A stretch of DNA of 64,000 nt from Endozoicomonas euniceicola (GCF_025562755.1 NZ_CP103300.1:3659001-3723000), one strand, 5' to 3'; counted from the first letter of the stretch, positions 36,296 to 45,534 are shown. A program made the numbers and translations. Notes: generated by a model not told the origin, from the letters alone.

Positions 36296-37324
36296 ATGGT
36301 AGTTCTCGGGATCGAGACATCCTGCGATGAAACCGGCATTGCTCTCTACGACAGTAACAAGGGGCTGCTGGCTGATGCGCTGTACAGCCAGATTGACATG
36401 CACACCGAATACGGCGGCGTTGTTCCTGAACTGGCGTCCCGTGATCATATTCAGCGTGTACTGCCTTTAATTAAGGAAGTGCTGAGTCAGGCGGGCTTGC
36501 AGCGTGAAGATATTGAGGCAGTGGCTTATACCAGAGGTCCCGGTCTGATTGGTGCCCTGATGGTAGGAGCCTGTATTGGTCGTTCCCTGGCGTGGGCCTG
36601 GGGTGTGCCCTGTGTGGGCGTTCACCACATGGAAGGGCATCTTCTGGCACCCATGCTGGAAGATAACCCACCGGAATTTCCGTTTCTGGCACTGCTGGTA
36701 TCCGGCGGTCACACCCAGCTGGTGCAGGTGGGTGGTATTGGTCAGTACCGTTTACTGGGTGAGTCGGTAGACGATGCGGCTGGAGAGGCTTTCGATAAAG
36801 TGGCTGCCATGCTGGATTTGGGATACCCCGGTGGCCCTAAAGTATCAAAGCTGGCTGAGCAGGGTACGCAGGGGCGTTTCCGGTTCCCACGGCCTATGTG
36901 TGATCGCCCGGGGCTGGACTTTAGCTTCAGTGGTTTGAAAACCTTCACGCTGAACACGGCGGCGAAATGCCGTGAAGAGTGTGGCGATTTTACGGATCAG
37001 GACCGGGCTGATGTGGCCAGAGCGTTTGAAGAAGCCGTGGTGGACACCCTGGCATTTAAATGTCGACGGGCATTGCGTGAAACAAGTTTGAAACAGCTGG
37101 TGATTGCGGGCGGTGTGAGTGCCAACAAACGTCTTCGTGAAGGCCTGGAGTCCATGGTGGCAAAAGAAAAAGCAACCCTGCGCTATGCCCGCCCGGAATT
37201 CTGTACGGATAACGGTGCCATGATCGCTTATGCGGGTTGTCAGCGATTGCTGGCTGGTCAGCTTGAGCCTCTTGAGGTGGCCCCTCAGCCGCGCTGGCCG
37301 ATGGAAGAGCTTGAGGCGGTTTAA
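36296..37324 (+). CDS. tsaD: tRNA N6-threonylcarbamoyladenosine transferase, TsaD
   Basis: TsaD, with TsaB and TsaE, adds the threonylcarbamoyl group to A37 of ANN-decoding tRNAs. ATG 36296 with AGGAG (36285-36289) gives MVVLGIETSCDETGIALYD, the family start. The 342-residue product has the metal-binding HHMEGH motif, LLVSGGHTQLV, the LDFSFSGLKT segment and GGVSANKRLR. It is followed by folB after about 40 bases. The plsY gene often found between them is absent. Confidence 0.96.
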   Translation: MVVLGIETSCDETGIALYDSNKGLLADALYSQIDMHTEYGGVVPELASRDHIQRVLPLIKEVLSQAGLQREDIEAVAYTRGPGLIGALMVGACIGRSLAWAWGVPCVGVHHMEGHLLAPMLEDNPPEFPFLALLVSGGHTQLVQVGGIGQYRLLGESVDDAAGEAFDKVAAMLDLGYPGGPKVSKLAEQGTQGRFRFPRPMCDRPGLDFSFSGLKTFTLNTAAKCREECGDFTDQDRADVARAFEEAVVDTLAFKCRRALRETSLKQLVIAGGVSANKRLREGLESMVAKEKATLRYARPEFCTDNGAMIAYAGCQRLLAGQLEPLEVAPQPRWPMEELEAV

Positions 37325-37365
37325 TACGTTATAATTTCAGCTTTTCTGTTTGTAGGGTTCAGGCA

Positions 37366-37749
37366 ATGGATAAAGTTCGTATCGAACGACTGGAAACCGA
37401 GGCGATTATTGGTGTTTATGAATTTGAGCATGAAGCTCCGCAGCCACTGGTCATTGACCTCGAACTGGGAACAGACTTTACCAATGCCTTTCGCAGTGAT
37501 GACCTGAACGATGCCCTTGATTATGAAGCCATCAGTAACAGTGTTCGTGAGTTTACTGAAGCTTCCCGTTTTGCCCTGCTGGAAGCGTTGGCGGGTGGTA
37601 TTATTCAGCGGGTACTGGATAACTTCCCTGTGGAAAAAGTGGGTGTCTTTATTCGCAAACCTCATGCACTGAAAGGCGCTCTGGCAACGGTCTTCTGCGA
37701 ACGTACCAGGGAACAGATGGATATGCAGAAACTGATGGATCAGTTATGA
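37366..37749 (+). CDS. folB: Dihydroneopterin aldolase
   Basis: FolB cleaves 7,8-dihydroneopterin to 6-hydroxymethyldihydropterin and glycolaldehyde in folate synthesis. The 127-residue product begins MDKVRIERLETEAIIGVYEFE and has the LDYEAISNSVREFTE region and the end VGVFIRKPHALKGA, all family features. Its stop overlaps the start of folK (ATGA), so the two steps are translationally coupled. Confidence 0.94.
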   Translation: MDKVRIERLETEAIIGVYEFEHEAPQPLVIDLELGTDFTNAFRSDDLNDALDYEAISNSVREFTEASRFALLEALAGGIIQRVLDNFPVEKVGVFIRKPHALKGALATVFCERTREQMDMQKLMDQL

Positions 37750-38198
37750 ACCGATATTTTGTTGGTATTGGCTCTAACGAAAATGCCGTGCATAACTGCA
37801 CGGCAATGATCAGGGCCATTCGCTCTGCTTTCCGACAGGTCTGTGTCAGCAGTATTGTGCAAACCCCTGCTTATGGTGTGGATGCCCCACACTACCTGAA
37901 CGCTGTCGTCAGCTTTGAAGCCTTATTGTCGATCCCGGAGTTATACGACTGGTGTAAAAAACTGGAAACTCAGCTGGGTAGAATCCGGACCCGGAACGGA
38001 ATCTGTCAGGCTGATCTGGATATTCTTCAGCCGGGTCATGTCAGCGAGGTGTATTATCAGCCGCTGGTTTTGCAGTTGCAGGCTTTTCTTAAGGGCGAAG
38101 CTATTCGTGTGAACCTTGAAAAAGTCTGTTTGCAGTTGGATGAACGGATGAGCGTTGGTGATGCTCCCTGTTATCTCTTTCAGACTGAGACTGCCTGA
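37746..38198 (+). CDS. folK: 2-amino-4-hydroxy-6-hydroxymethyldihydropteridine pyrophosphokinase
   Basis: FolK transfers pyrophosphate from ATP to the pterin made by FolB. The 150-residue product starts MNRYFVGIGSNENAVHNC, with the GIGSN motif and LNAVVSFEA. The usual EXXLGR-type motif is present as ETQLGRIRTRNG, followed by ADLDIL. The C-terminal half ends shorter than in E. coli (159 residues) and is less conserved. The four-base overlap with folB supports its assignment. Confidence 0.85.
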   Translation: MNRYFVGIGSNENAVHNCTAMIRAIRSAFRQVCVSSIVQTPAYGVDAPHYLNAVVSFEALLSIPELYDWCKKLETQLGRIRTRNGICQADLDILQPGHVSEVYYQPLVLQLQAFLKGEAIRVNLEKVCLQLDERMSVGDAPCYLFQTETA

Positions 38199-38264
38199 AT
38201 TTCCCTGCTGCATTTCGGGGTCTATACTTTTCGATCTATTACTGTAAATGTCAAGGGTCAACTA

Positions 38265-39011
38265 GTGGAAAACTCCGGAATGGCCACAAGGGTAGTCATC
38301 ATTACTGAGCAATACGACCGAAGAGCCATGGCGGCTATTGCTAGTGTTTTTAATATACAGCAGACTCGAGAAATGATTCTGAGCTATCTGAGTCCGCCGG
38401 ATTTTTGTTCGCTTGCGTCAGCTCTCTCCTCGGCAGCTATCCCCAAGGGGCCTCGGCCTTCTATAGATCGTTACATAATGCACCAGGGCCTCATGAGGCT
38501 TGAACGAAGCAGTAGTGATTTAAGAAGTGCAAGCATAGAGACTGTTGCGGATATTATTCGAAAATTCAAAAAACACATAGCTATAACTTATTCAGCGAAC
38601 AACTCTTTGGAGCCTGTTATTGAGAATAGAAGAAGGGTGGTTGACTTGCATATTACGGAGGTGCTTGTGTCCGATTACGGGATTTTTGGAACTAGTCGGG
38701 AAAGGTCGCTTGCTCGTACGAATCTCTTTTCATTCGAGTTAGGCACTGTCGGGGAGGGCCTTGTTGCAGTTGGGGCGGCGGGAGATAAGGTTTTTCTTAT
38801 TAATAGCCAATGGGGTTTGGGTAGAGGCAAGGATGATTATATGCTTATCGTATACGCCCCGTCTTATGAGAAGCTTTTAGATTATATGATAAGGCATTTT
38901 TGTTTCAGTCGCGAGATTATTACTCCGGTGGTCCATCGCATGTGGAAGAATCGTGATGAGCATAAAGAGCCAGACTTTGAGACATCTGGCGGTTGGCTTC
39001 ATACTGGCTAG
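38265..39011 (+). CDS. Orphan protein with weak F-box-like motif
   Basis: The 248-residue product starts at GTG 38265 (AAGGG upstream at about 38252); ATG 38280 is an alternative. There is no signal peptide. Residues about 33-57 (TREMILSYLSPPDFCSLASA) follow the hydrophobic spacing of an F-box, including the ILxYLxPxD core. F-boxes bind Skp1 in eukaryotic E3 ligases. The rest, including HITEVLVSDYGIF and YMLIVYAPSYEKLLDYMIRHF, is unrecognised. It sits between folK and cca and is more AT-rich than both. The F-box reading is tentative and could be chance. Confidence 0.5.
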   Translation: MENSGMATRVVIITEQYDRRAMAAIASVFNIQQTREMILSYLSPPDFCSLASALSSAAIPKGPRPSIDRYIMHQGLMRLERSSSDLRSASIETVADIIRKFKKHIAITYSANNSLEPVIENRRRVVDLHITEVLVSDYGIFGTSRERSLARTNLFSFELGTVGEGLVAVGAAGDKVFLINSQWGLGRGKDDYMLIVYAPSYEKLLDYMIRHFCFSREIITPVVHRMWKNRDEHKEPDFETSGGWLHTG

Positions 39012-39035
39012 CCGACCTGAGTGCGGCTTTTTATA

Positions 39036-39094
39036 CGACACAAACTGACAACCATGGCGCCACCATAATTTCTTCGAGTCAGTCTGTGTAGCCT
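39036..39094. repeat. Imperfect hairpin between the orphan gene and cca
   Basis: ACACAAACTGAC (about 39038-39049) faces GTCAGTCTGTGT (about 39078-39090), a long imperfect stem between the convergent 3' ends of the orphan gene and cca. It probably stabilises or ends both transcripts. There is no T-tract. Confidence 0.5.
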
Positions 39095-39105
39095 GATCTT
39101 TATTG

Positions 39106-40239
39106 TTATCTGGTTATTGCCTGCCCCAGAGCTTCAAGTCGAAGCTGGCGGAGCTTTTCTCCGATGGCTTTGCCTTTCACTCCCTGCGCAACAATTTCCC
39201 TGGCATTAATGGCGTGACATTGCCTTAACAGGTCAAGGAGTTTGTTTTGGCTGGATGCCGGGAAACTCAGTCCTTTCGCATGTGCAATAAAGCCTGCTGT
39301 TGCCATGAAATCTTCAAACCGGTCAGGCCGACGCAGGGCATCCGTTGCTTCAAACAGATTCATGACCTTTTCTGCGGTTGGCTTGTCAAGCACATCGGGC
39401 ACTTCGTGAGCTTGCTGGTACACCAGCAGGGCCAGTTCACAGTAAGAGGATGGGAAACGCATCCGCTGGAAAAATGGCTTAAGGCTGGATGCCTCGGTTT
39501 TCTTATTGGCGGCAAACAGGCAGGCAAAACGCACCGGTTCAGAAGCATTCTGTTTAGCAGCCCGCTGTAAAGCGGCAAGACAATGGGGTGATCCCAATAA
39601 AAAGGGTTGCCACTCTTTCAAGACTGCGCTCAGGGCATTACAGCTCATCAGGGTCAGAAAATAGATTTCCGGGCGCTGTTCCATCAAGGCTCTGGCCGTT
39701 TCCTGCCATACCCGCTCTGGCACTAAATGGCTGGCTTCACCGACGCTTACCATATGAGCCATCAGGGACATTGTATCTTCCGCGATAGTGAACCCCAGGT
39801 GGGCAAAACGGGCGGCAAAGCGCGCGACCCGGAGAATCCTTAAAGGGTCTTCCTGAAAGGCGGGAGAGACATGCTTTAGCAGCCGCTGCTGTAAATCCTG
39901 CTGCCCTTGATAAGGGTCGATGATGTCACCTTCTGCCGACTCTGCCATCGCATTGATGGTGAGATCCCTGCGAACCAGGTCCTGTTCCAGGGTCACGTCC
40001 GGGTCGGTATGGAAAGTAAAACCGGCATAGCCATGCCCGGATTTTCGTTCTGTTCTGGCTAAGGCATATTCTTCTTTGGTTTTTGGGTGCAGAAAAACCG
40101 GAAAATCCTGTCCAACCGGCTGGAAGCCCTGTTGTAGCATTTCCTCAGGCGTGCTGTTCACCACCACCCAGTCCCGGTCTTTTACAGGCAGTCCGAGCAA
40201 TTTGTCCCTGACGGCACCACCTACCAGATAAATATTCAT
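39106..40239 (-). CDS. cca: CCA tRNA nucleotidyltransferase
   Basis: Adds or repairs the 3' CCA end of tRNAs. ATG 40239 gives MNIYLVGGAVRDKLLGLPVKD, the family start; upstream codons are unsupported. The 377-residue product has GGAVRD and the DRDWVVV motif (the metal-binding DxD), RRDLTINAMA, DPYQGQQDLQQ, and RILRVARFAARF. It is shorter than E. coli Cca (412 residues), and no HD phosphohydrolase domain is evident at the C-terminus. It is therefore probably a CCA-adding enzyme without the extra phosphatase activities. It is divergent from the permease gene. Confidence 0.94.
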   Translation of the reverse strand: MNIYLVGGAVRDKLLGLPVKDRDWVVVNSTPEEMLQQGFQPVGQDFPVFLHPKTKEEYALARTERKSGHGYAGFTFHTDPDVTLEQDLVRRDLTINAMAESAEGDIIDPYQGQQDLQQRLLKHVSPAFQEDPLRILRVARFAARFAHLGFTIAEDTMSLMAHMVSVGEASHLVPERVWQETARALMEQRPEIYFLTLMSCNALSAVLKEWQPFLLGSPHCLAALQRAAKQNASEPVRFACLFAANKKTEASSLKPFFQRMRFPSSYCELALLVYQQAHEVPDVLDKPTAEKVMNLFEATDALRRPDRFEDFMATAGFIAHAKGLSFPASSQNKLLDLLRQCHAINAREIVAQGVKGKAIGEKLRQLRLEALGQAITR

Positions 40240-40453
40240 AGCGTTCAAAAGCCTTGATTTTAGAGGTGTGATATTAAGCAATACGCCTCAATGCGTAATG
40301 GGTTAATGGTAACGGATGACGTACGGAGGCAATAGGTATTCTCTTGATTTGAGTGCACTGCTGACGGTGATTTTGGGGGCATTTTATTAATGCGCCGTTG
40401 TATTATTTTTTTCTTGGCTGATTCAGCTGCTATTTTGTAGGGTTATATCAGTT

Positions 40454-41683
40454 ATGCAAACAGTTATAAAAATGAAGAGTCAAACGTTCGGTAGTGCTTT
40501 GTTGATTGCTGGCACATGTATTGGTGCCGGTATGCTGGCGCTGCCTATTATCTCTGCCCTGACAGGGCTGTGGGAAGCACTGGCCCTGATGCTCGTTACC
40601 TGGTTGCTGGCTGCCTACGGCGGGTTACTGATCGCAGAAGCCGGAAGGGCCTGTCCCGGGACTGAAAACCTGCACGGTATGGTTGGCCTGCTGTTAGGAC
40701 GAAACGGTCAGGCTGTTGCTGTCATTGCCATGTTGTTTCTCTATTACGCACTGTGCGCAGCCTATATTTCCGGGGGGGCTTCACAGTTTAACAGCGTATT
40801 GATGATTACAGGCCTGGAACTGCCTTACTGGGTGGCCGTTGTTCTGGTGACTTCGTTTGCCGCTATTATCGTGTTGCTGGGAACCGCCCTGGTGGATATC
40901 TGTAACCGGGTGATGTTTATTTCCATGTTACTACTGCTGATGGTGATACTGGCCTCTTTATTTCCTCATACCCAGCTTGAAAACCTGACCTATGACAGTC
41001 GCTCTTTTCCTGTGTTGCTGGCTGCGCTGCCTGTGCTGTATACCTCGTTTGGTTATCATGTTGTGGTACCTACGGTGGTTGGTTATGTGCAGGGATGTCC
41101 GGCGAAGTTCAGCAAGGCGTTGTTGATTGGTAGTGCTTTGCCGTTTGTCTTGTATATCTTCTGGGTTGTTTCGACGCTTGGAGCTTTGTCGCCAACCGTT
41201 GTAAGCAATATGGCAACGATGCCGGATTCCGTTAGCTATCTTATCTCTGTCGTTGGTCAAGTGTCGTCTGCTGGTCATTTTAGTCTGATGATTAGTGTGT
41301 TTGCGTCGTTTGCGTTGGCAACATCGTTTCTGGGGGTGGCGCTGGGGCTGTTTGATTACCTGTCAGAATTGTCCCATAACAGCCATAACGGTTTAACTGG
41401 CAGGGTTCGGGCCATTTTACTGACGCTGGTGGTTCCTATGCTGGTGGCAATTTACTATCCCGATGGCTTTATTCTTGCCCTGGGCTATGCGGCGATAGCG
41501 TTAATCGTACTGGCCGTTTTTTTGCCTGTGCTGATGGTTTGGAAAGTGAGACGTCTGCACATGGAGGAGCCTTACCAGGCTCCCGGAGGCAATATTGGCC
41601 TTGTTGTTGCGGCATTAACCGGGCTGTTGGTGGTGGCTGCTCAGATTGGCGTTTCTCTGGGTATTCTGCCTCTGCTGGGGTGA
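40454..41683 (+). CDS. tyrP: Aromatic amino-acid permease (TyrP/Mtr-like, HAAAP family)
   Basis: The 409-residue product is a proton-coupled permease with about 11 membrane segments. The N-terminus SQTFGSALLIAGTCIGAGMLALP is the hallmark of TyrP/Mtr/SdaC-type transporters, and LPVLYTSFGYHVVVPTV lies mid-protein. Similarity seems closest to tyrosine-specific TyrP, but TyrP and Mtr cannot be separated reliably by eye. The start at 40454 is used; ATG 40472 (MKSQTFGSALL) is a good alternative. It is transcribed alone, divergent from cca. Confidence 0.82.
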   Translation: MQTVIKMKSQTFGSALLIAGTCIGAGMLALPIISALTGLWEALALMLVTWLLAAYGGLLIAEAGRACPGTENLHGMVGLLLGRNGQAVAVIAMLFLYYALCAAYISGGASQFNSVLMITGLELPYWVAVVLVTSFAAIIVLLGTALVDICNRVMFISMLLLLMVILASLFPHTQLENLTYDSRSFPVLLAALPVLYTSFGYHVVVPTVVGYVQGCPAKFSKALLIGSALPFVLYIFWVVSTLGALSPTVVSNMATMPDSVSYLISVVGQVSSAGHFSLMISVFASFALATSFLGVALGLFDYLSELSHNSHNGLTGRVRAILLTLVVPMLVAIYYPDGFILALGYAAIALIVLAVFLPVLMVWKVRRLHMEEPYQAPGGNIGLVVAALTGLLVVAAQIGVSLGILPLLG

Positions 41684-41731
41684 TCGTTCATAATCTGTCT
41701 GTTAAATTGTCAGCATCGGCAAATTAATTGA

Positions 41732-42040
41732 ATGGTTATGAACTGGTCTGTTTACATCATCATCGCCAGCGATCACTCGCTGTATACGGGAATTACCACG
41801 GATATCCGCAGACGCTGGAAACAGCACAGCAGTGGCACAGGTGGCGCGCGCTATTTTCGAGGGCGCAAACCCGCTTTAGTGGCGTACCTTGAGTCCGGCC
41901 ATAATCGCTCAAGTGCTTCAAAGCGCGAAGCTGAAATTAAAAAATGGTCAAGAGCCAAAAAGCAGGCGTTACTGCGTTCTGATAACAACCAGGTTGGAAA
42001 GCTGGCAGAGTATTTGCCAACGGGATACGCACTTATCTGA
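41732..42040 (+). CDS. GIY-YIG endonuclease-superfamily protein (UPF0213/YhbQ-like)
   Basis: The 102-residue product has the GIY-YIG core: WSVYIIIASDHSLYTGITTDIRRR, with VYI and YTG standing for the two signature triplets, and the conserved Arg in RRRWKQH. A C-terminal Glu lies in SKREAEIKKW. Single-domain members such as YhbQ act on DNA in repair. The real role here is unknown. It lies alone between the permease and fadD. Confidence 0.88.
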   Translation: MVMNWSVYIIIASDHSLYTGITTDIRRRWKQHSSGTGGARYFRGRKPALVAYLESGHNRSSASKREAEIKKWSRAKKQALLRSDNNQVGKLAEYLPTGYALI

Positions 42041-42250
42041 GCGTGTCAAAGATCAGTTGTACGACAATCTATTTTCATTTCTTTTTGTTTATTGCTGCAT
42101 TTCACGTTGTAAATAGATATTCTTCTGTCGTATAAGTCAAAATAGCTGTAAGTTGCATTATGGTGGCTGCTTCAGCCCAATGATAAGAGTTAATAAAGGC
42201 ACTAAGCCTGAGCCCTTAACGATAAAAATAATGATAATGAGAGGTGCTTC
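42041..42250. other. fadD upstream region
   Basis: No gene. It contains a paired motif TTGTACGAC (42057-42065) ... GTCGTATAA (about 42127-42135), AT-rich sequence, and the fadD ribosome site GAGAGGTG just before 42251. A similar motif pair occurs at 47807-47852. Confidence 0.5.
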
Positions 42251-43954
42251 ATGGACGCCAGTTTCTGGGAAGGTAAGCGAGCTCCCGGTATTGAAGACGC
42301 AATTGATCTGGGAAAGTATCGCCATCTGGCAGAGCTGATTAATACATCGGTCAGCCGGTTTGCTGACCGGCCTGCCTATACCTGCATGAATCAGACCCTG
42401 ACTTATGCAGAAATCAATGAACTCAGTAATGGTTTTGCCGCTTATCTGCAAAAGCATACATCCTTGCAGCCCGGTGACCGCATTGCTATTCAGTTACCAA
42501 ATATTATTCAGTATCCAATTGTCGTCTACGGTGCTATGAAAGCGGGGCTGGTGGTTGTAAATACCAATCCTCTTTATACCGCCAGAGAAATGCTCCACCA
42601 GTTTAATGATTCGGGCGTAAAGCTTCTGGTTTGTCTGAATACGGTGGCGCATATTGTTGAAGAAATTCTGCCCCGGACCGGTCTTGAGCAGGTTGTTGTC
42701 ACCGAAATGGGGGATTCTCTGCCCTGGATGAAGCGGTTGCTGGTGAACTTTACTGTCCGGCACGTTAAAAAAATGGTGCCGCAATACAGCCTTCCTGAAG
42801 CAGTAGCATTTAACGATGCCATGATGAAAGGCATGGTAGCGGACTATTGCCCGGTCTCAGGGAGTCAGCAGGATGACCTGGCTGTGCTGCAATATACCGG
42901 TGGTACCACCGGGGTCGCGAAAGGCGTTATGCTGACGCAAAAGAACATTATTGCCAATGTATTGCAGACATCGGCTCTGCGTCACCAGGTGGATCAGGAC
43001 GGCAGGCTGATTTCAGACTTACGTGGTGATATCGTGGTGGCGCCGCTACCGCTCTACCATGTCTACGCGTTCACTGTGCATCTGTTTTCATTTTTTGAGC
43101 TGGGAGCCCACAGTATTCTTATCCCTAATCCCAGAGATATTGATAGCCTGATCTCGGCTCTGCAACCCTGGCAGATCAACACATTTATTGGACTGAACAC
43201 ACTGTTTGCCCGGTTATTGAGTCACCCTGAATTTCACCGTCTGGATTTTTCCGGGCTGACAGTGACCAATTCAGGGGGAACAGCCTTGCAGGAACCGGTG
43301 GCCAGACAGTGGCATGAAGTAACGGGATGTCGAATTTCGGAAGGTTATGGTTTGACTGAGGCTGCTCCCATTGTGGCTGCCAACCCTGCGGGTGAGCTGA
43401 CCCAGCTGGGGACTGTTGGCCCGGCATTATCATCAACCTCCATAAAAATCGTTACTGATGACGGTGAAGAGGTGAATCCGGGGGAAGCGGGCGAACTGTG
43501 CGTAAAAGGTCCACAGATCATGAAGGGTTACTGGAACCGGCCTGAAGCCACGGCAGAAGTTCTGGATACCGAAGGCTGGCTGCATACGGGTGATATTGCG
43601 GTGATTCAGGAAGACGGGTACATCCGTATCGTGGATCGCATTAAGGACCTGGTGATTGTCTCAGGCTTTAACGTCTATCCCAATGAGATTGAGAACGTTG
43701 TCGCCCTGCACGAAAAGGTCGATCAGTGTGCTGTTATTGGTGTACCGGATGAAAAAGCAGGTGAGGCGGTTAAACTCTTTGTGGTCAGGTCGGATCAGTC
43801 TCTGACGGAGCAGGCTATTCGAGACTGGTGCGGCCAGCAGCTTACCAGTTATAAAATGCCTAAATACATAGAGTTTCGGCAGGAATTGCCCATGTCTGCG
43901 GTGGGTAAGGTGCTGCGTAAACAGCTTCGGACAGAAGAGGCTTCCATAGGCTAA
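42251..43954 (+). CDS. fadD: Long-chain fatty acid-CoA ligase
   Basis: FadD activates long-chain fatty acids with ATP and CoA for beta-oxidation. The 567-residue product (E. coli 561) has the AMP-binding P-loop YTGGTTGVAKGV, the PLYHVYAF motif, GYGLTEAAPIV, the YWNRPEATAEV / GWLHTGDIA / DRIKDLVIVSGFNVYPNEIE hinge region, and the catalytic Lys in MSAVGKVLRK. GAGAGGTG precedes the ATG. It ends at a strong bidirectional terminator. The long-chain specificity is assigned by overall match to FadD. Confidence 0.93.
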   Translation: MDASFWEGKRAPGIEDAIDLGKYRHLAELINTSVSRFADRPAYTCMNQTLTYAEINELSNGFAAYLQKHTSLQPGDRIAIQLPNIIQYPIVVYGAMKAGLVVVNTNPLYTAREMLHQFNDSGVKLLVCLNTVAHIVEEILPRTGLEQVVVTEMGDSLPWMKRLLVNFTVRHVKKMVPQYSLPEAVAFNDAMMKGMVADYCPVSGSQQDDLAVLQYTGGTTGVAKGVMLTQKNIIANVLQTSALRHQVDQDGRLISDLRGDIVVAPLPLYHVYAFTVHLFSFFELGAHSILIPNPRDIDSLISALQPWQINTFIGLNTLFARLLSHPEFHRLDFSGLTVTNSGGTALQEPVARQWHEVTGCRISEGYGLTEAAPIVAANPAGELTQLGTVGPALSSTSIKIVTDDGEEVNPGEAGELCVKGPQIMKGYWNRPEATAEVLDTEGWLHTGDIAVIQEDGYIRIVDRIKDLVIVSGFNVYPNEIENVVALHEKVDQCAVIGVPDEKAGEAVKLFVVRSDQSLTEQAIRDWCGQQLTSYKMPKYIEFRQELPMSAVGKVLRKQLRTEEASIG

Positions 43955-43957
43955 GTC

Positions 43958-44002
43958 AATAAAAATCAAGCCGGGGTTATTGATTTCGGCTTGATTTTTA
44001 TT
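43958..44002. terminator. Perfect 16-bp bidirectional terminator after fadD
   Basis: AATAAAAATCAAGCCG (43958-43973) is the exact complement of CGGCTTGATTTTTATT (43987-44002), with A and T tracts on both sides. Confidence 0.92.
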
Positions 44003-44400
44003 CAGATCGTTGAATGACTGATTATTTAGCGGGGGCTGAAAGTGCGTTGCGGACATTAATTCTCCAATGACATCTCCAGCAGCTGAGTGTTGATCGGTTA
44101 ATAAAACAGATTGTTTAAACTGCTACTGGAACAAAGCTCATTATCTTCTAGACTCTTTCCAGATAAACTGCAGGATTAATTGCACGCCATAGTGTTTACA
44201 AGCGCTCATATCCATACGGCCGTCACCCCCGATTGCGTGGGGGTGACGGCCGTATGGATATGGTTTTTGGCGCTTGGCGGCACCAGGCAAGATAACTGCC
44301 AGTTGCTAATTACTAATAGCTGCTCCAGGCGGGCTTTTACAAATTGGTTTAGCGACTTTCAGGTGCAAAACGCTGTGGGCAACCTTCCGGGAGGCAATTC
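44003..44400. other. Non-coding region with a very long palindrome
   Basis: About 400 bases without a gene between fadD and the orphan at 44401. The only structure is the 24-bp-arm palindrome at 44207-44262. The 3' end supplies GGGAGG as ribosome site for the next gene. Confidence 0.6.
44199..44276. repeat. Perfect 24-bp inverted repeat, G+C-rich core
   Basis: The arms are 44207-44230 and 44239-44262, complementary at all 24 positions around an 8-base loop, followed by GTTTTT. CAAGCGC (44199-44205) and GCGCTTG (44270-44276) extend the pairing beyond a small asymmetric gap. This could be a terminator, a protein-binding palindrome or a mobile palindromic repeat. Confidence 0.9.
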
Positions 44401-45459
44401 GTGAAGAAAACAGTTTGGGTGACAGGCTTGCTTGCTGCACTGGTCGCAATGGGTGTCTGGTCTCTTCCACTAGAGCAACAGTCCGGTGAGCCGGATGATG
44501 TAGTTAATGCCCCTGAGAACATTGAGGCAGACGAGACGAGCCAGAGGCTGGCCGGGCTTGCCAATATGGATTGGGTTAAGCGTGGAATATTTGAATGCAG
44601 ATACCACGACAACAAGAGCTCCTCGCTGAATAAAGTCCTTATCCGTGGTACTGATAGTTGTAAGTTTCTGGATGGCAGTGAGGCTCCTGAAGAAAAAGAA
44701 AGGCGTATCGCTGACTATGTGAACGCCTACTTGCCGGGTGTGTTCCAGCCTGAAAAAACACGGTGTTTTGCGGTTCAGTTCAGCACTGAGGATAAATCCC
44801 GGAATGTACCTATATCAGAATACATCGAGCAAATGAATAAACTGCCGATCAGCCAGAACGGAAGAGCCCAGGCCCAGCTTTCGGGAAGACAGCTGGAGAA
44901 CGTAATGGAGGCTGAAAACACCATTAGGACAAAGCTGCAAGGTGAGATTCACCGTCATGAGACCCTCTATGGAGAGCAGAGCTGCCAAATGCTTCTGGTT
45001 GCTGAAAATGAACCGTCTCAGTCCGGAGCCAGCTTTAGAGGGTGTGCCCGAAGCTGTATGAATGGTGCTGGTATGTTTGTCACCAAACTGAGTAGTGCAG
45101 GGGCCAGTGTTTTAAGCTGGGTATGGACTAGGGGTAAGAAATTTGCGTTACCTCTTGCTGGCGGGTGGTTTTATAACAGGATTACAACGACGCCGGGCTT
45201 TAAGGCAGCCATAGATAAACTTCAGTATGGTGAATTTGGTCCCAACGTGACTCGCCATGCAGGCGGTTTAGTTGGATTTTGGAACACAGAAGTTACCACC
45301 ACGGCCATTGGTACAAGCAACACCGTGGGCGATTGTGCCGCAGGACTTAGTACGATAGGTCTAATTTATTACAGAGCAAAAGTAATGGCAGCGCTTTCCG
45401 CAATGTACGGTTACGTATTGAGCCGGGGAGCGGTTCCCCAGCATGTAAAACAGGATTGA
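44401..45459 (+). CDS. Exported orphan protein
   Basis: The 352-residue product begins at GTG 44401 (GGGAGG 6-7 bases upstream) with a signal-peptide-like MKKTVWVTGLLAALVAMGVWSLP. The mature part has several Cys (FECRYHD, DSCKFLD, TRCFAVQF, EQSCQML, GCARSCMNG), suggesting disulfides outside the cytoplasm. A Gly/Ala-rich hydrophobic region lies at about residues 215-260, and another near the C-terminus (DCAAGLSTIGLIYYR). No family is recognised. It stands alone between fadD and the H-NS-like gene. Its profile fits a secreted or envelope protein of the accessory genome. Confidence 0.62.
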   Translation: MKKTVWVTGLLAALVAMGVWSLPLEQQSGEPDDVVNAPENIEADETSQRLAGLANMDWVKRGIFECRYHDNKSSSLNKVLIRGTDSCKFLDGSEAPEEKERRIADYVNAYLPGVFQPEKTRCFAVQFSTEDKSRNVPISEYIEQMNKLPISQNGRAQAQLSGRQLENVMEAENTIRTKLQGEIHRHETLYGEQSCQMLLVAENEPSQSGASFRGCARSCMNGAGMFVTKLSSAGASVLSWVWTRGKKFALPLAGGWFYNRITTTPGFKAAIDKLQYGEFGPNVTRHAGGLVGFWNTEVTTTAIGTSNTVGDCAAGLSTIGLIYYRAKVMAALSAMYGYVLSRGAVPQHVKQD

Positions 45460-45496
45460 AGTTAACCGGTTTATAATTGAATGGGTGAATTGAAAA

Positions 45497-45534
45497 AGAG
45501 TTGGAGGCACCGGATATTTTGTGTCCCCAACTCT
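45497..45534 (+). terminator. Hairpin after the exported orphan gene
   Basis: AGAGTTGG (45497-45504) pairs with CCAACTCT (45527-45534), with further GGCAC/GTGTC pairing inside. No T-tract follows, so its role in termination is uncertain. Confidence 0.45.
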
